Notes under the pieces: generated by a model | What the model saw: only the letters and a program-made list of their open reading frames with translations | Database searches by the model: none | Told to the model about the DNA's origin: nothing | Program-made: the position numbers and the translations under genes | Shown: positions 16,805 through 25,470 of the stretch, piece by piece | Layout: every line of letters starts with the position of its first letter | Numbering within the stretch: position 1 is the stretch's first letter | DNA from: Bacteroidales bacterium | GTDB lineage: Bacteria > Bacteroidota > Bacteroidia > Bacteroidales > Muribaculaceae | Direction of reading: 5' to 3' | NCBI GenBank assembly: GCA_900770215.1 | Contig: CAAGJW010000019.1 | Span: 21,994-85,993, forward strand | Length of the DNA: 64,000 bases

Positions 16805-17846
16805 CATAAAAAAAATCATCAATCTACCTGCCGAATGGCAGCCACAAGATGCCATACTCATTGCATGGCCTCATGCTGCAACCGACTGGAACTGCATTTT
16901 GGATGAAACCGTTGCGTGCTACAAGCAGATAGCCCAGCACATACTGGCGTGTGAGGACCTCATCGTGGTGACACCCGATGTTGAGCAGGCAAAGGCCGAC
17001 ATGGCAAGCGCGATTGCACAGGCAGCGCACCATGTGCATTTTTACTGCATCGACACCAACGACACGTGGGCCCGCGACTTCGGCCCAGTCACCGTGAGTG
17101 TTGACAGATGCATGACGGCACTCGACTTCCAGTTCAACGCTTGGGGCATGAAATATGCCGCCGACAAGGACAACCAAATTGTGAGGCGTCTTGCAGCGTG
17201 CCACATTTTTAAGCAACCCGTAATCAATTGTCACGACTTTGTGCTCGAAGGAGGCTCGATAGAAACCGATGGCAACGGCACGTTGATGACAACGACCAGC
17301 TGCCTGCTTGCCAGCAATCGCAACGAGAAAATGCAGCAACCCGACATCGAGCGGTACTTGAAAGCAACACTCGGTATCGAGCACATCATCTGGCTCAAGC
17401 ACGGAATGGTTGCAGGCGACGACACCGACGGGCACATCGACACACTTGCACGGTTTGCCCCTGGCAATATCATACTATACAACGGCACGGGGGGCCAACA
17501 CGATGACCAGGCGCACAGCCTCGGCGAGATGAAACACGAGCTCGCCGCAGCCCGCAACAGCGACGGGCAGCCCTATCGTCTTGTCGAGCTGCCTCTCCCC
17601 CGTCCCATTTATGACGAAACCGGCCAGCGACTGCCTGCCACCTATGCCAATTTCCTTGTCACCAACGGGCAAGTGCTTGTACCCACCTATGAGCAACCCG
17701 ACAACGATACCATTGCCCTCAATACTATACAACAAGTATTCTCTGGTCGCACAGTGACAGGCATCGACTGCACCTCACTCATCAAGCAACACGGATCACT
17801 GCATTGCGTCACAATGCAGATTCCACAAAACACATTGAAACTATGA
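16797..17846 (+). CDS. aguA: Agmatine deiminase
   Basis: A 349-residue guanidino-group hydrolase (peptidyl-arginine deiminase fold) converting agmatine to N-carbamoylputrescine and ammonia. The active-site blocks are DTWARDFGP, LEGGSIE, GDDTDGHIDTLARF and the nucleophile Cys337 in GSLHC near the C-terminus. There is no signal peptide, which separates it from secreted peptidylarginine deiminases. It overlaps the small acidic gene by eight bases and aguB by four bases (ATGA), giving a tight operon. With aguB it makes putrescine; nspC at 53 kb is a later step toward norspermidine/spermidine. Confidence 0.93.
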   Translation: MNSIKKIINLPAEWQPQDAILIAWPHAATDWNCILDETVACYKQIAQHILACEDLIVVTPDVEQAKADMASAIAQAAHHVHFYCIDTNDTWARDFGPVTVSVDRCMTALDFQFNAWGMKYAADKDNQIVRRLAACHIFKQPVINCHDFVLEGGSIETDGNGTLMTTTSCLLASNRNEKMQQPDIERYLKATLGIEHIIWLKHGMVAGDDTDGHIDTLARFAPGNIILYNGTGGQHDDQAHSLGEMKHELAAARNSDGQPYRLVELPLPRPIYDETGQRLPATYANFLVTNGQVLVPTYEQPDNDTIALNTIQQVFSGRTVTGIDCTSLIKQHGSLHCVTMQIPQNTLKL

Positions 17847-18718
17847 AATTAGGTATTATACAGCAACATAATACTCCCGATGTTGACAGCAACAGAAGGC
17901 GTTTAATCGAGAAGATAGAGAAACTGGCGACCTCTGGTGCAGAGCTCATCGTATTACAAGAGCTTCACAACACTCTGTATTTTTGCCAAACCGAAGACGT
18001 TAGCAACTTCGACCTGGCCGAGCCCATACCAGGTTGCAGCACGCAAGTCTTTTCGGCCGTGGCACAGCGGTGCAACATCGTGCTGGTCTCTTCTCTGTTT
18101 GAAAAAAGAGCTGCTGGATTGTATCACAACACTGCCGTAGTATTTGAAAGAGACGGAAGCATAGCCGGAAAATACCGCAAAATGCACATTCCCGATGATC
18201 CTGCCTATTACGAAAAGTTCTATTTCACCCCTGGTGATTTAGGGTTTACTCCCATCAACACATCGGTGGGCAGGCTGGGTGTGATGGTGTGCTGGGACCA
18301 GTGGTATCCCGAGGCAGCACGCCTCATGGCGATGAAAGGCGCCGAGATACTCATCTACCCCACTGCCATAGGCTATGAGAGTAGCGACTCGGCCGAGGAG
18401 AAACAGCGGCAACGAGAGGCATGGATCACAGTGCAGCGGGGCCATGCCGTAGCCAACGGCATCCCGCTTGTTGCCGTCAACCGCGTGGGCCACGAGGATG
18501 ATCCCTCGCACATGACCCACGGTATCGACTTCTGGGGCAGCAGTTTTATCACTGGTCCACAGGGCGAAGTGCTGTATCAAGCTCCACAAGACCAGGAAAC
18601 AGAGCAGGTGGTCGAAATCGACATGAAACGAAGCGAGAATGTGAGACGCTGGTGGCCATTTCTTAGAGACCGTCGTTGCGAGGCCTATGGCGACATCACA
18701 AGCCGCTATCTCGACTAA
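17843..18718 (+). CDS. aguB: N-carbamoylputrescine amidase
   Basis: A 291-residue nitrilase-superfamily amidohydrolase releasing putrescine, CO2 and ammonia from N-carbamoylputrescine. The catalytic triad is Glu40 (VLQELHN), Lys113 (YRKMHIPDD) and Cys150 (VMVCWDQWYPEAAR). The sequence DQWYPEAARLMAMKGAEILIYPTAIG is typical of AguB. I start at ATG 17843, which overlaps the aguA stop codon as ATGA; an upstream in-frame ATG lies inside aguA. The 3' end overlaps the convergent DUF5686 gene by four bases. Confidence 0.95.
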   Translation: MKLGIIQQHNTPDVDSNRRRLIEKIEKLATSGAELIVLQELHNTLYFCQTEDVSNFDLAEPIPGCSTQVFSAVAQRCNIVLVSSLFEKRAAGLYHNTAVVFERDGSIAGKYRKMHIPDDPAYYEKFYFTPGDLGFTPINTSVGRLGVMVCWDQWYPEAARLMAMKGAEILIYPTAIGYESSDSAEEKQRQREAWITVQRGHAVANGIPLVAVNRVGHEDDPSHMTHGIDFWGSSFITGPQGEVLYQAPQDQETEQVVEIDMKRSENVRRWWPFLRDRRCEAYGDITSRYLD

Positions 18719-21246
18719 AATGCGAAATGCAGGCTCACACGCAGTCCTTGCCTGTCTACGCCAGGTACATTGCGGTAGGTGAGCCGCCATACCCAGTCGA
18801 CGCGCAGAAAAGTGAGGATATTGTCGAGTCCCACGCCCACTTCCATATAGGGCTTGGAACCAAGCCCAACAGTGAGAGCTCGCTCGGGAAACTGGTACAA
18901 ATCTTGGTTACGTGCAGGGTCGTTTCTCTTCGACAACGAGCCGTAGATGCCGCGGAACGACACCACTTCACGCAGTTTCAGTCGCTTGAGCAGCGGTATA
19001 TAATTCATAATTGCACCATTCATCCAGTAGGTCACATCCCACTGCAAGTTCTGGTCGGTGACATATTCCATAGCATTGAGCAGTGAGAAACTTTCGGGCT
19101 GTATCGTGTAGGTGATGTTGGCATTGGGATACAGCAATTCAGGATAAGGCACACGGCTCCAAATCTTGGCTCCCTTCAAAATAATATCGGTGTATCCCCA
19201 TGCCGAAAACCAAAAACGCTTCTGAAGCCCAATCTCGGTCTTGTTGATTTCAAAGTCGTTGCCCAAAAAGCGCTTTGGCATATAGGTGTGCTTCAACGTG
19301 ACGATGGGATTGTCGATGTTGATCGGAAAGCGATAGCTGCGTGTCTGGTAGAACTTTTCACCCGGGGCATAACGCAGGGTCACATTAAATCCAGCTTCAT
19401 GATAATGGGCAAAACTTTGACCATGGCCATCGATAAAAGGAAGCAATGTGCTCGCCTGGTGCATGTCGTGCTCAATCGAGGCTGCCACCGAGAACCCGTT
19501 GGGCAACTCCAGCTTGTACTCGAGTTGATTCAATCTCAGATAGTTGATCTTGTCGTCGCGATGGCGACGTATCATCAGCACGGCATTGTCTTGGCTTGTA
19601 TATAGATAGTTCTGCCCTATCTTGTCGAGATCGTAGGAAGTGGTGAACTTAATAGAATGTATGGGGAACTCCATGCTGTGATACCGCTTCTTGTTGAAAG
19701 AGTATTCAAGATTGAAACCATATTTCACCTTTTTATCCTTGAATCCATAGGCTACATGCCACCTGCTGAACCAGTGGGGGCTGAGATTGGCCGTAGTCAT
19801 GCCCCCCACGCGCATGCGGAATCCCTCAAGCTCGTTGCTATTGATAAACGTGTTGAGTGCGCCTATGTCAAACTTGCTGGGGCTCCCCGTCGCAACGTAG
19901 CCTTGTGCCAGCGTGGTGATGCACTTCTCGCCCCAATAGAAAAGCTTGGAGCTGCGCAATTTCTTCATCAAGGCATGCATGTAGCCCTCATCGTGTTTGA
20001 TACCGGCCGGCCGGGTACCGACCCAGAAAGCCTTGTCGTGACGGTCGGCACCATGAGCCACAATCTGCTCGCCACCCATGTCGAAGATAGCCATATCACG
20101 GGGTTGAACTGTAGAAAAATTGGAATAAAAGGTGTTGCGGCGTGCATAGAGTCCCTGCGTGTTGGGCATCACCTTGAACTCGATAGTGACATCGTCGCGA
20201 GTCTTGTGTCGACACCCGTCATCGCCTTTATCAAATTCCTGTGTCACATACACATGCTCCACATAGTTCAAGTTGATGCGGCGAGGCAAGTTCATCGACA
20301 GCTTTTTAAGAAACATCGATGTGTCGCCCACTGCAAAATACATGCGCCCTATAAACCCAAACGACTCGGTGTTGAAAGGCACAAAATCGAGTTCGACACA
20401 TTTCACGCCTTCAACATTCACTGTGTCGACAAGGTAGTATTTGTAGAAGTTAGGGCCAATTTTGGAGAGGGGGCTTACAAATCTGTTCTGCATGAAATTG
20501 ATGTCATTGCCATATATATTGATTTCACGGAAGGCATCGTCCATAAATTTCTTGATGCTCATGTAGTCGAAGTCCTCGTCGAAGCCTGCATGCTGCCGGG
20601 CAGTGATGAGCTGCTTGTGAGTGGACGGGCTCTTGCGGTAATAATCAGTACTCACAGTCTCGTTGAGCGAGACGGGCAAAATCATTTTCCCTGTCACTTC
20701 GCTTGAATCGAGATACTCAGCAGCACCTTTAAAGGTGCGCATAATCAAGTTTTTATCAACATGCCCCAGGTCGTTGAGCCCAAAAGTCATTTGCTCATAT
20801 TTGTCATAACTGTAGTACGGTTTTTCAAACGGGTCTTGATCTTTCATGTGACTTCGCACTTTCTCGATAAAGGCAATAGCTGGATTTCCCTTCTTCACAT
20901 AGTGCTCTCGATGTTTCCTTATGACCACTTCGTCGAGAGTGCGCGTCGATGATTCCATATTCAAAACCACCCTACGGTCTCCTGCCTTGAGTTCAAACTC
21001 CCTGGTCTTGTAATTCACTGCTTGTACTCTTACCGTGACCCATGCCGATGGCACGCCAACGGTAAACTTGCCGTCGACACTGCATATCACGCCTTGCTTG
21101 GTACCCTTTACATAAACCGAAGCATAGGGAATGGGCTGATTTTCCAAGCTGTCTTTTACAACCCCCGAGATGTAGGCTGCTTGGCAATAAACCTGCTGAA
21201 CTATTATAATCAGAAAGAGCGCTAAACTCCAAAATCTTCTTACCAT
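18715..21246 (-). CDS. DUF5686 family outer-membrane protein with carboxypeptidase-regulatory-like domain
   Basis: An 843-residue exported protein. A signal peptide ends near YCQA, followed by a carboxypeptidase-regulatory-like domain (ISGVVKDSLENQPIPYASVYVKG, about 27-110) of the kind that precedes TonB-dependent receptors. The rest matches DUF5686, with many alternating strands suggesting an outer-membrane beta barrel; the final residues LRVSLHFAF end in an aromatic as barrels do. There is no TonB plug domain. It is transcribed divergently from the CYTH gene from a shared promoter region and converges on aguB. The physiological role is unknown. Confidence 0.85.
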   Translation of the reverse strand: MVRRFWSLALFLIIIVQQVYCQAAYISGVVKDSLENQPIPYASVYVKGTKQGVICSVDGKFTVGVPSAWVTVRVQAVNYKTREFELKAGDRRVVLNMESSTRTLDEVVIRKHREHYVKKGNPAIAFIEKVRSHMKDQDPFEKPYYSYDKYEQMTFGLNDLGHVDKNLIMRTFKGAAEYLDSSEVTGKMILPVSLNETVSTDYYRKSPSTHKQLITARQHAGFDEDFDYMSIKKFMDDAFREINIYGNDINFMQNRFVSPLSKIGPNFYKYYLVDTVNVEGVKCVELDFVPFNTESFGFIGRMYFAVGDTSMFLKKLSMNLPRRINLNYVEHVYVTQEFDKGDDGCRHKTRDDVTIEFKVMPNTQGLYARRNTFYSNFSTVQPRDMAIFDMGGEQIVAHGADRHDKAFWVGTRPAGIKHDEGYMHALMKKLRSSKLFYWGEKCITTLAQGYVATGSPSKFDIGALNTFINSNELEGFRMRVGGMTTANLSPHWFSRWHVAYGFKDKKVKYGFNLEYSFNKKRYHSMEFPIHSIKFTTSYDLDKIGQNYLYTSQDNAVLMIRRHRDDKINYLRLNQLEYKLELPNGFSVAASIEHDMHQASTLLPFIDGHGQSFAHYHEAGFNVTLRYAPGEKFYQTRSYRFPINIDNPIVTLKHTYMPKRFLGNDFEINKTEIGLQKRFWFSAWGYTDIILKGAKIWSRVPYPELLYPNANITYTIQPESFSLLNAMEYVTDQNLQWDVTYWMNGAIMNYIPLLKRLKLREVVSFRGIYGSLSKRNDPARNQDLYQFPERALTVGLGSKPYMEVGVGLDNILTFLRVDWVWRLTYRNVPGVDRQGLRVSLHFAF

Positions 21247-21293
21247 CTAATCTTTTTAGCTGAATTTTAGGGACACAATCGGTCCAAAAGAAG

Positions 21294-21301
21294 TAAATTT
21301 G
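21294..21301 (+). promoter_or_regulatory. Promoter -7 box for the CYTH gene
   Basis: TAAATTTG on the plus strand, 89 bases before the CYTH start. No clear -33 element. It lies ten bases from the opposing DUF5686 promoter box. Confidence 0.35.
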
Positions 21302-21311
21302 CAACGAAACG

Positions 21312-21319
21312 CAAAGTTA
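21312..21319 (-). promoter_or_regulatory. Promoter -7 box for the DUF5686 gene
   Basis: Reads TAACTTTG on the minus strand, 66 bases before the start codon. It is back to back with the plus-strand box at 21294-21301. Confidence 0.4.
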
Positions 21320-21389
21320 GACATTTTATGTGTTTCACCGTGCGCCCAGAAGCGACGATTATTGGCAATTTATTGTTTTTTTACATAAA

Positions 21390-21860
21390 ATGGCAACCGA
21401 AATCGAACACAAGTATTTAGTCACCGACGACAGCTATCGTGTGATGGCAACCGAAAGCCACGAGCTCGTGCAAGGCTACATCTCGAGAGAGAGCGGTCGC
21501 ACCGTGCGCGTGCGCACCGTCGACGCTGCAGCCTTTCTCACCATCAAGGGCGCATGCAAGGGCATGTCGCGACCTGAGTTTGAATACAATATCCCTATCG
21601 AGGATGCCAGGCAGCTGCTCAAGCTGTGCCCTGGCCCTATTATCGCCAAGACTCGTTCGATTGTAATGTATGAAGGCGAGCGGTGGGAAATCGACACCTT
21701 TCATGGGCAGCTCGAGGGCTTGGTCACCGCCGAGCTTGAGGTGCCCAGTGAGAGTCACAAGTTTGATCTGCCTCCATTTGTGGGCCGAGAGGTGACAGGC
21801 GACCATCGTTTTGCCAACAGCCAGCTCACGACCTACGACGCTCTAAAACCGGCGCTCTAA
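21390..21860 (+). CDS. CYTH domain protein (triphosphate tunnel metalloenzyme)
   Basis: A 156-residue CYTH-fold protein. The defining ExExK motif is Glu4-Ile-Glu6-His-Lys8, followed by alternating strands rich in Arg, Lys and Glu that build the tunnel (RTVRVRTV, AFLTIKG, FEYNIP, WEIDTF, AELEVPSE). Short bacterial members are usually inorganic triphosphatases acting on tripolyphosphate with Mg or Mn; adenylate cyclase activity is another family possibility. I start at ATG 21390, immediately before the motif, as is usual. The 3' end overlaps the convergent rlmD gene by 18 bases. Confidence 0.88.
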   Translation: MATEIEHKYLVTDDSYRVMATESHELVQGYISRESGRTVRVRTVDAAAFLTIKGACKGMSRPEFEYNIPIEDARQLLKLCPGPIIAKTRSIVMYEGERWEIDTFHGQLEGLVTAELEVPSESHKFDLPPFVGREVTGDHRFANSQLTTYDALKPAL

Positions 21861-23255
21861 AGCCACCACGTTCTCAACGTGCTGCGTGTGGGGGAACATG
21901 TCGACAGGTTGAATTTCAACCACCCTGTACTTGGCATCAAGCAGTTGTAAGTCTCTTGCCTGAGTGGCTGGATTGCAACTCACATAGACCATGCGCTTGG
22001 GCTCGGCATTCAAGATCACATTCACCACATCTTGATGCATGCCAGCACGAGGCGGGTCGATAATCATCACATCGGGCACACCATGCTGGGCTATGAAGTC
22101 GCTAGTGAGCACGTCTTTCATGTCCCCTGCCACAAAATAGGTATTGTCGATTCCATTCACCGCGCTGTTGAGCTTGGCATCGGCAATGGCTTCGGGCACA
22201 TACTCGATGCCTATCACCCTGCGCGCCTGCCGCGACACAAAATTGGCTATAGTGCCTGTACCCGTATAGAGGTCGTAGACGAGCTCATTGCCTGTGAGTT
22301 GCGCCATGCGACGGGCCACCCTGTATAGTTCATAGGCCTGCCGCGAATTGGTTTGATAGAACGATTTTGGGCCCACCCTGAACTTAAGCCCCTCCATCTC
22401 CTCCTCGATATACTCCTTGCCGTGATCAAGTATGAAAGCTTGGTCGCCCAGCGAGTCGTTTCTCTTAGTGTTCACGACATGCATCAAGCTGGTGATTTCG
22501 GGGAAATGGTCATGCACGGCATTCATCACATCGGCTATTGCATCGTCGTCCTGCTCGCCAAACACGATCACAAGCATCAGCTGGCCAGTAGACGCCACCC
22601 TTATCATCATCATGCGCATGAGGCCGGTGTTGTTGCGCATGTCGAAGAAAGTGTAGCCCTTGCTCAGTGCATATTCCTTAACAAAAACCCGCAACTGGTT
22701 GTTGATGCCGTCCATGAGCCAGCACTTTTTGATGTCGAGCACCTTGTTGTAGCCATTTGGGATGTGAAAACCCACGGCATTACGGTCGGGAAACAACTCG
22801 CCACTCTGCAGCTGCTCGGCCGTGAGCCATTCCTTGTCGCTGAAGGTGAACTCCAGCTTGTTGCGATAGGCAGTGGTGCATTGAGAACCCATAATGGGAT
22901 TTACAGCAGGCAGGTCGACTTTGGCAATGCGCTCAAGGGCGTCGACCACTTGCTGCTGCTTATATTTGAGCTGGTACTCATAGGGGATGTGCTGGAACTT
23001 GCAACCACCACACACACCGAAATGCTCACAAAATGGCTTGATTCTTATATTGCTCGGTTTCACGAGATTCACAATGTGACCCTCGGCAAAACTATGTTTT
23101 TTTCGGTCTATTTTCACATCGGCCACGTCGCCTGGTGCCCCGTAGGGAATAAACACCACCAGGTCGTTCCACCTTGCCAGACTTTTACCCTCGGCAGCTA
23201 TTTTAGTTATTTCAAGCCCCTCAACCACGGGCAGCTCTTTGCGTTTTCTACTCAA
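21843..23255 (-). CDS. rlmD: 23S rRNA (uracil-5-)-methyltransferase
   Basis: A 470-residue RNA m5U methyltransferase of the RumA/TrmA family. An N-terminal TRAM-type OB fold (1-65) precedes the iron-sulfur cysteines Cys76, Cys82, Cys85 and a later Cys in KKCWLMDG. The SAM site is VYDLYTGTGTIANFV and the catalytic cysteine is in VYVSCNPATQARDL. The specific substrate (U1939 versus U747 of 23S rRNA) cannot be told. The start is a TTG at 23255; no ATG or GTG lies near in frame. A TAnnTTTG box (minus strand, 23277-23284) lies 22 bases upstream. Confidence 0.9.
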   Translation of the reverse strand: MSRKRKELPVVEGLEITKIAAEGKSLARWNDLVVFIPYGAPGDVADVKIDRKKHSFAEGHIVNLVKPSNIRIKPFCEHFGVCGGCKFQHIPYEYQLKYKQQQVVDALERIAKVDLPAVNPIMGSQCTTAYRNKLEFTFSDKEWLTAEQLQSGELFPDRNAVGFHIPNGYNKVLDIKKCWLMDGINNQLRVFVKEYALSKGYTFFDMRNNTGLMRMMMIRVASTGQLMLVIVFGEQDDDAIADVMNAVHDHFPEITSLMHVVNTKRNDSLGDQAFILDHGKEYIEEEMEGLKFRVGPKSFYQTNSRQAYELYRVARRMAQLTGNELVYDLYTGTGTIANFVSRQARRVIGIEYVPEAIADAKLNSAVNGIDNTYFVAGDMKDVLTSDFIAQHGVPDVMIIDPPRAGMHQDVVNVILNAEPKRMVYVSCNPATQARDLQLLDAKYRVVEIQPVDMFPHTQHVENVVALERRF

Positions 23256-23276
23256 TGTTTTTTAATTTTAGTACCA

Positions 23277-23284
23277 CAAATTTA
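23277..23284 (-). promoter_or_regulatory. Promoter -7 box for rlmD
   Basis: Reads TAAATTTG on the minus strand, 22 bases before the TTG start of rlmD. No convincing -33 element. Confidence 0.4.
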
Positions 23285-23287
23285 GGT

Positions 23288-23312
23288 AAAAATCGTGAGA
23301 ATTTACACTCAC
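23288..23312 (-). terminator. Weak terminator of the YolD/Y-polymerase operon
   Basis: On the minus strand a five-bp stem (GTGAG/CTCAC; 23308-23312 with 23295-23299) is followed by ATTTTT. It is short but well placed downstream of the YolD-like gene. Confidence 0.35.
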
Positions 23313-23393
23313 AGTATAGAAATCGATGCAAATGCCTCATTTTCTGGACCATTTTCAACCTGGTAATAGCTAAAAATCTCTCTTTGTGCTTGA

Positions 23394-23810
23394 TCACAAC
23401 TGCTGCATTGACGACGACACGTCGATCACGTCGTGAAGAGGGATCACGATGCGGTTGTCGAGCACAAGCACTCGCATTAAGTCATCGACCCTGGTCAACG
23501 TGCCAGTCAACGTGCAGTAGTGGCCTCCATCCTTCTTCCTGTCGGCCACAAAATAGGTCACAGTCACTTGCGGGCGGCAATCAATGCGATCGCGCAGCAC
23601 GGCCATCTTGCGATCGAGCAACTCGCGTGCATTCTCGTCAAGACACACTTGCACATCGGTGAACCGGGCGGCCTCGACGATAGCCTCGTCGTAGCCTGTG
23701 AGTGCCGCAAAGGGAGCAAACTGCGCAGCTCTCGACTGCAAGGACATGGGCTTGTGCACGGCCGAGACGTGGTGTGGCAGGTTGATGATATCATCGTAAT
23801 TGCCGCTCAT
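23394..23810 (-). CDS. YolD-like family protein
   Basis: A 138-residue soluble protein. The segment QSRAAQFAPFAALTGYDEAI (about residues 25-44) is the YolD-like signature; the C-terminal half is a small beta domain (TVTYFVADRKKDGGHYCTLTGTLTRVDD). In Firmicutes YolD-like proteins are encoded beside Y-family polymerases such as UvrX/YqjW and are thought to assist them in damage tolerance. The same pairing occurs here: the start overlaps the polymerase stop by four bases. It therefore probably acts as an accessory of that polymerase; the mechanism is not established. Confidence 0.8.
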   Translation of the reverse strand: MSGNYDDIINLPHHVSAVHKPMSLQSRAAQFAPFAALTGYDEAIVEAARFTDVQVCLDENARELLDRKMAVLRDRIDCRPQVTVTYFVADRKKDGGHYCTLTGTLTRVDDLMRVLVLDNRIVIPLHDVIDVSSSMQQL

Positions 23811-25324
23811 GCTTTGTGCCCTCCTATCTGCATATTACGCTCACGCATGGTGGCTCCGTCCTTGAAATTCAATCCGCTCAATATTGCATTTTTGCCATAT
23901 TTTTGCTTGATTCCGAGCACAGTTTCCTGCATTTTTCGTTCTTTAGCCAGCCAATGTTGCTGCTCAGCTTTATGGCGCTCGATTGCTTCATAATCGGTAA
24001 AAAGCTCAAGTTGGGTTGGCTGGTTGTCGTGCTGTGTTGCCAGCGACTCGTCGACCACATGTCCCGCCACAAGATAAAGCCGGCGCACCATCATGCGGGG
24101 ATCGACGATGCGGTGAAACAATTGCGATGTGGCCTCTCTCAACGCTTTGGCCGAAGAAGTGAGGCACTGCAAGCGTGCCGTGCCGTGGGCTGGTCTGGGC
24201 ATAAGACGACCGTAGTAGTCAAAGACCACACTGCCCAAGTGGGTAACGGTGCCATCCAAGGGCAATTCCAAGTTCTGGCTGTCGTAGCCAATGGTGAGAG
24301 TGACATAGCCAGTCACCAAGTGCTTGGCTACCAAGTCGAGAGCCATAGCGTCGGCCATCTCACAAGCCACCACGAGAGCCTTGTCGAAGTCGTAGGCACA
24401 TTGCAGCACCTGCCCGCTGCTCAGCGAGTGGGCTTCGGGCCTGTAGGCCTTGATGTGGGCCATGGTACAAGGCTCCCATCCCCAGGCATGATCGATGAGC
24501 AACTCGGCATTGACACCGAAAAGACGATAAAGCACTTCTTCATTGTCGATCGAGAAACGAGCCAGTTTTCCCATCGTGTCGATGCCCAAGCTGGCCAGTC
24601 GACAGGAGATGCCATGCCCCACACGCCAGAAACTCGTGAGTGGTTTGAAGTCCCACAGCTTGCGCCTGTAGGTCATCTCGTCGAGCTCGGCAATGCGCAC
24701 GCCATGCTCGTCGGGGGCAATGTGCTTTGCCTCAATATCCATGGCCACCTTGCACAAGTAAAGGTTGGGGCCAATGCCTGCGGTGGCAGTGATGCCAGTG
24801 TAGCGCAACACATCGTGTATCAATGTCTGTGCCAGCTCATGGGCCGACATCTTGTAGATTTTCAAATACTGAGTTGCATCGATAAATACCTCGTCGATTG
24901 AATACACATGGATATCTTCGGGAGCAATATGCCTGAGATAAATCTGGTAGATCCTGCTGCTGCACGCTATGTAGTGCGACATGCGGGGCGTGGCCACAAT
25001 GTAGTCGAGAGCCCAGTCGGGATGTGCCTTGAGTTGCGGCACCAGGGCCGAGCGCCCGGTGAAACGATGCTCGGGCGACTGCTGCAGGCGTGCATAATTG
25101 ATTTTCCTTACCTGCTGCACGACTTCAAACAGTCGTGCCCGTCCAGCTATGCCGTAGGCCTTGAGCGACGGTGAAACGGCCAGGCATATTGTTTTATCGG
25201 TACGGCTGGCATCGGCCACGACCAAGTGGGTCGTCAACGGGTCAAGTCCCCGTTCCCGACACTCAACCGAGGCGTAGAACGACTTTAGGTCGATAGCAAT
25301 GTAGCTGTGTGTGCATTCTGTCAT
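23807..25324 (-). CDS. Y-family DNA polymerase (DinB/UmuC-like translesion polymerase)
   Basis: A 505-residue Y-family polymerase. The palm motif is AIDLKSFYASVECRERGLDP (metal ligand Asp12) and YSIDEVFIDAT carries the catalytic Asp144-Glu145. Thumb and little-finger regions follow (ATAGIGPNLYLCKVAMDIEAK, helix-hairpin-helix around 225-260). The C-terminal 90 residues extend beyond DinB and end in a Lys/Gln-rich helix that may bind partners. It is distinct from canonical DinB because it is co-transcribed with a YolD-like gene. It should copy damaged DNA with low fidelity. No LexA-type operator is evident upstream; a TAnnTTTG box is at 25360-25367. Confidence 0.92.
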   Translation of the reverse strand: MTECTHSYIAIDLKSFYASVECRERGLDPLTTHLVVADASRTDKTICLAVSPSLKAYGIAGRARLFEVVQQVRKINYARLQQSPEHRFTGRSALVPQLKAHPDWALDYIVATPRMSHYIACSSRIYQIYLRHIAPEDIHVYSIDEVFIDATQYLKIYKMSAHELAQTLIHDVLRYTGITATAGIGPNLYLCKVAMDIEAKHIAPDEHGVRIAELDEMTYRRKLWDFKPLTSFWRVGHGISCRLASLGIDTMGKLARFSIDNEEVLYRLFGVNAELLIDHAWGWEPCTMAHIKAYRPEAHSLSSGQVLQCAYDFDKALVVACEMADAMALDLVAKHLVTGYVTLTIGYDSQNLELPLDGTVTHLGSVVFDYYGRLMPRPAHGTARLQCLTSSAKALREATSQLFHRIVDPRMMVRRLYLVAGHVVDESLATQHDNQPTQLELFTDYEAIERHKAEQQHWLAKERKMQETVLGIKQKYGKNAILSGLNFKDGATMRERNMQIGGHKA

Positions 25325-25359
25325 GATGTGTCTCTTTACTATGTATTATAAGTGCACTG

Positions 25360-25367
25360 CAAAGGTA
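25360..25367 (-). promoter_or_regulatory. Promoter -7 box for the Y-polymerase operon
   Basis: Reads TACCTTTG on the minus strand, 35 bases before the polymerase start. No good -33 element. Confidence 0.45.
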
Positions 25368-25470
25368 ATCATTTTGGGCCACAGAATGAAGCGACACGCA
25401 CTCCTCTCCAAGGCTAAAAATAGCACATCTACGCATTCCAACCGAAGACAGCCTTAAAACGTGCCCACCG

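Noticed and set aside
19657..20706. 349-codon open frame on the plus strand
   Set aside because: Antisense to the DUF5686 gene, without start signals or domains.
23816..24901. 361-codon open frame on the plus strand
   Set aside because: Antisense to the Y-family polymerase.
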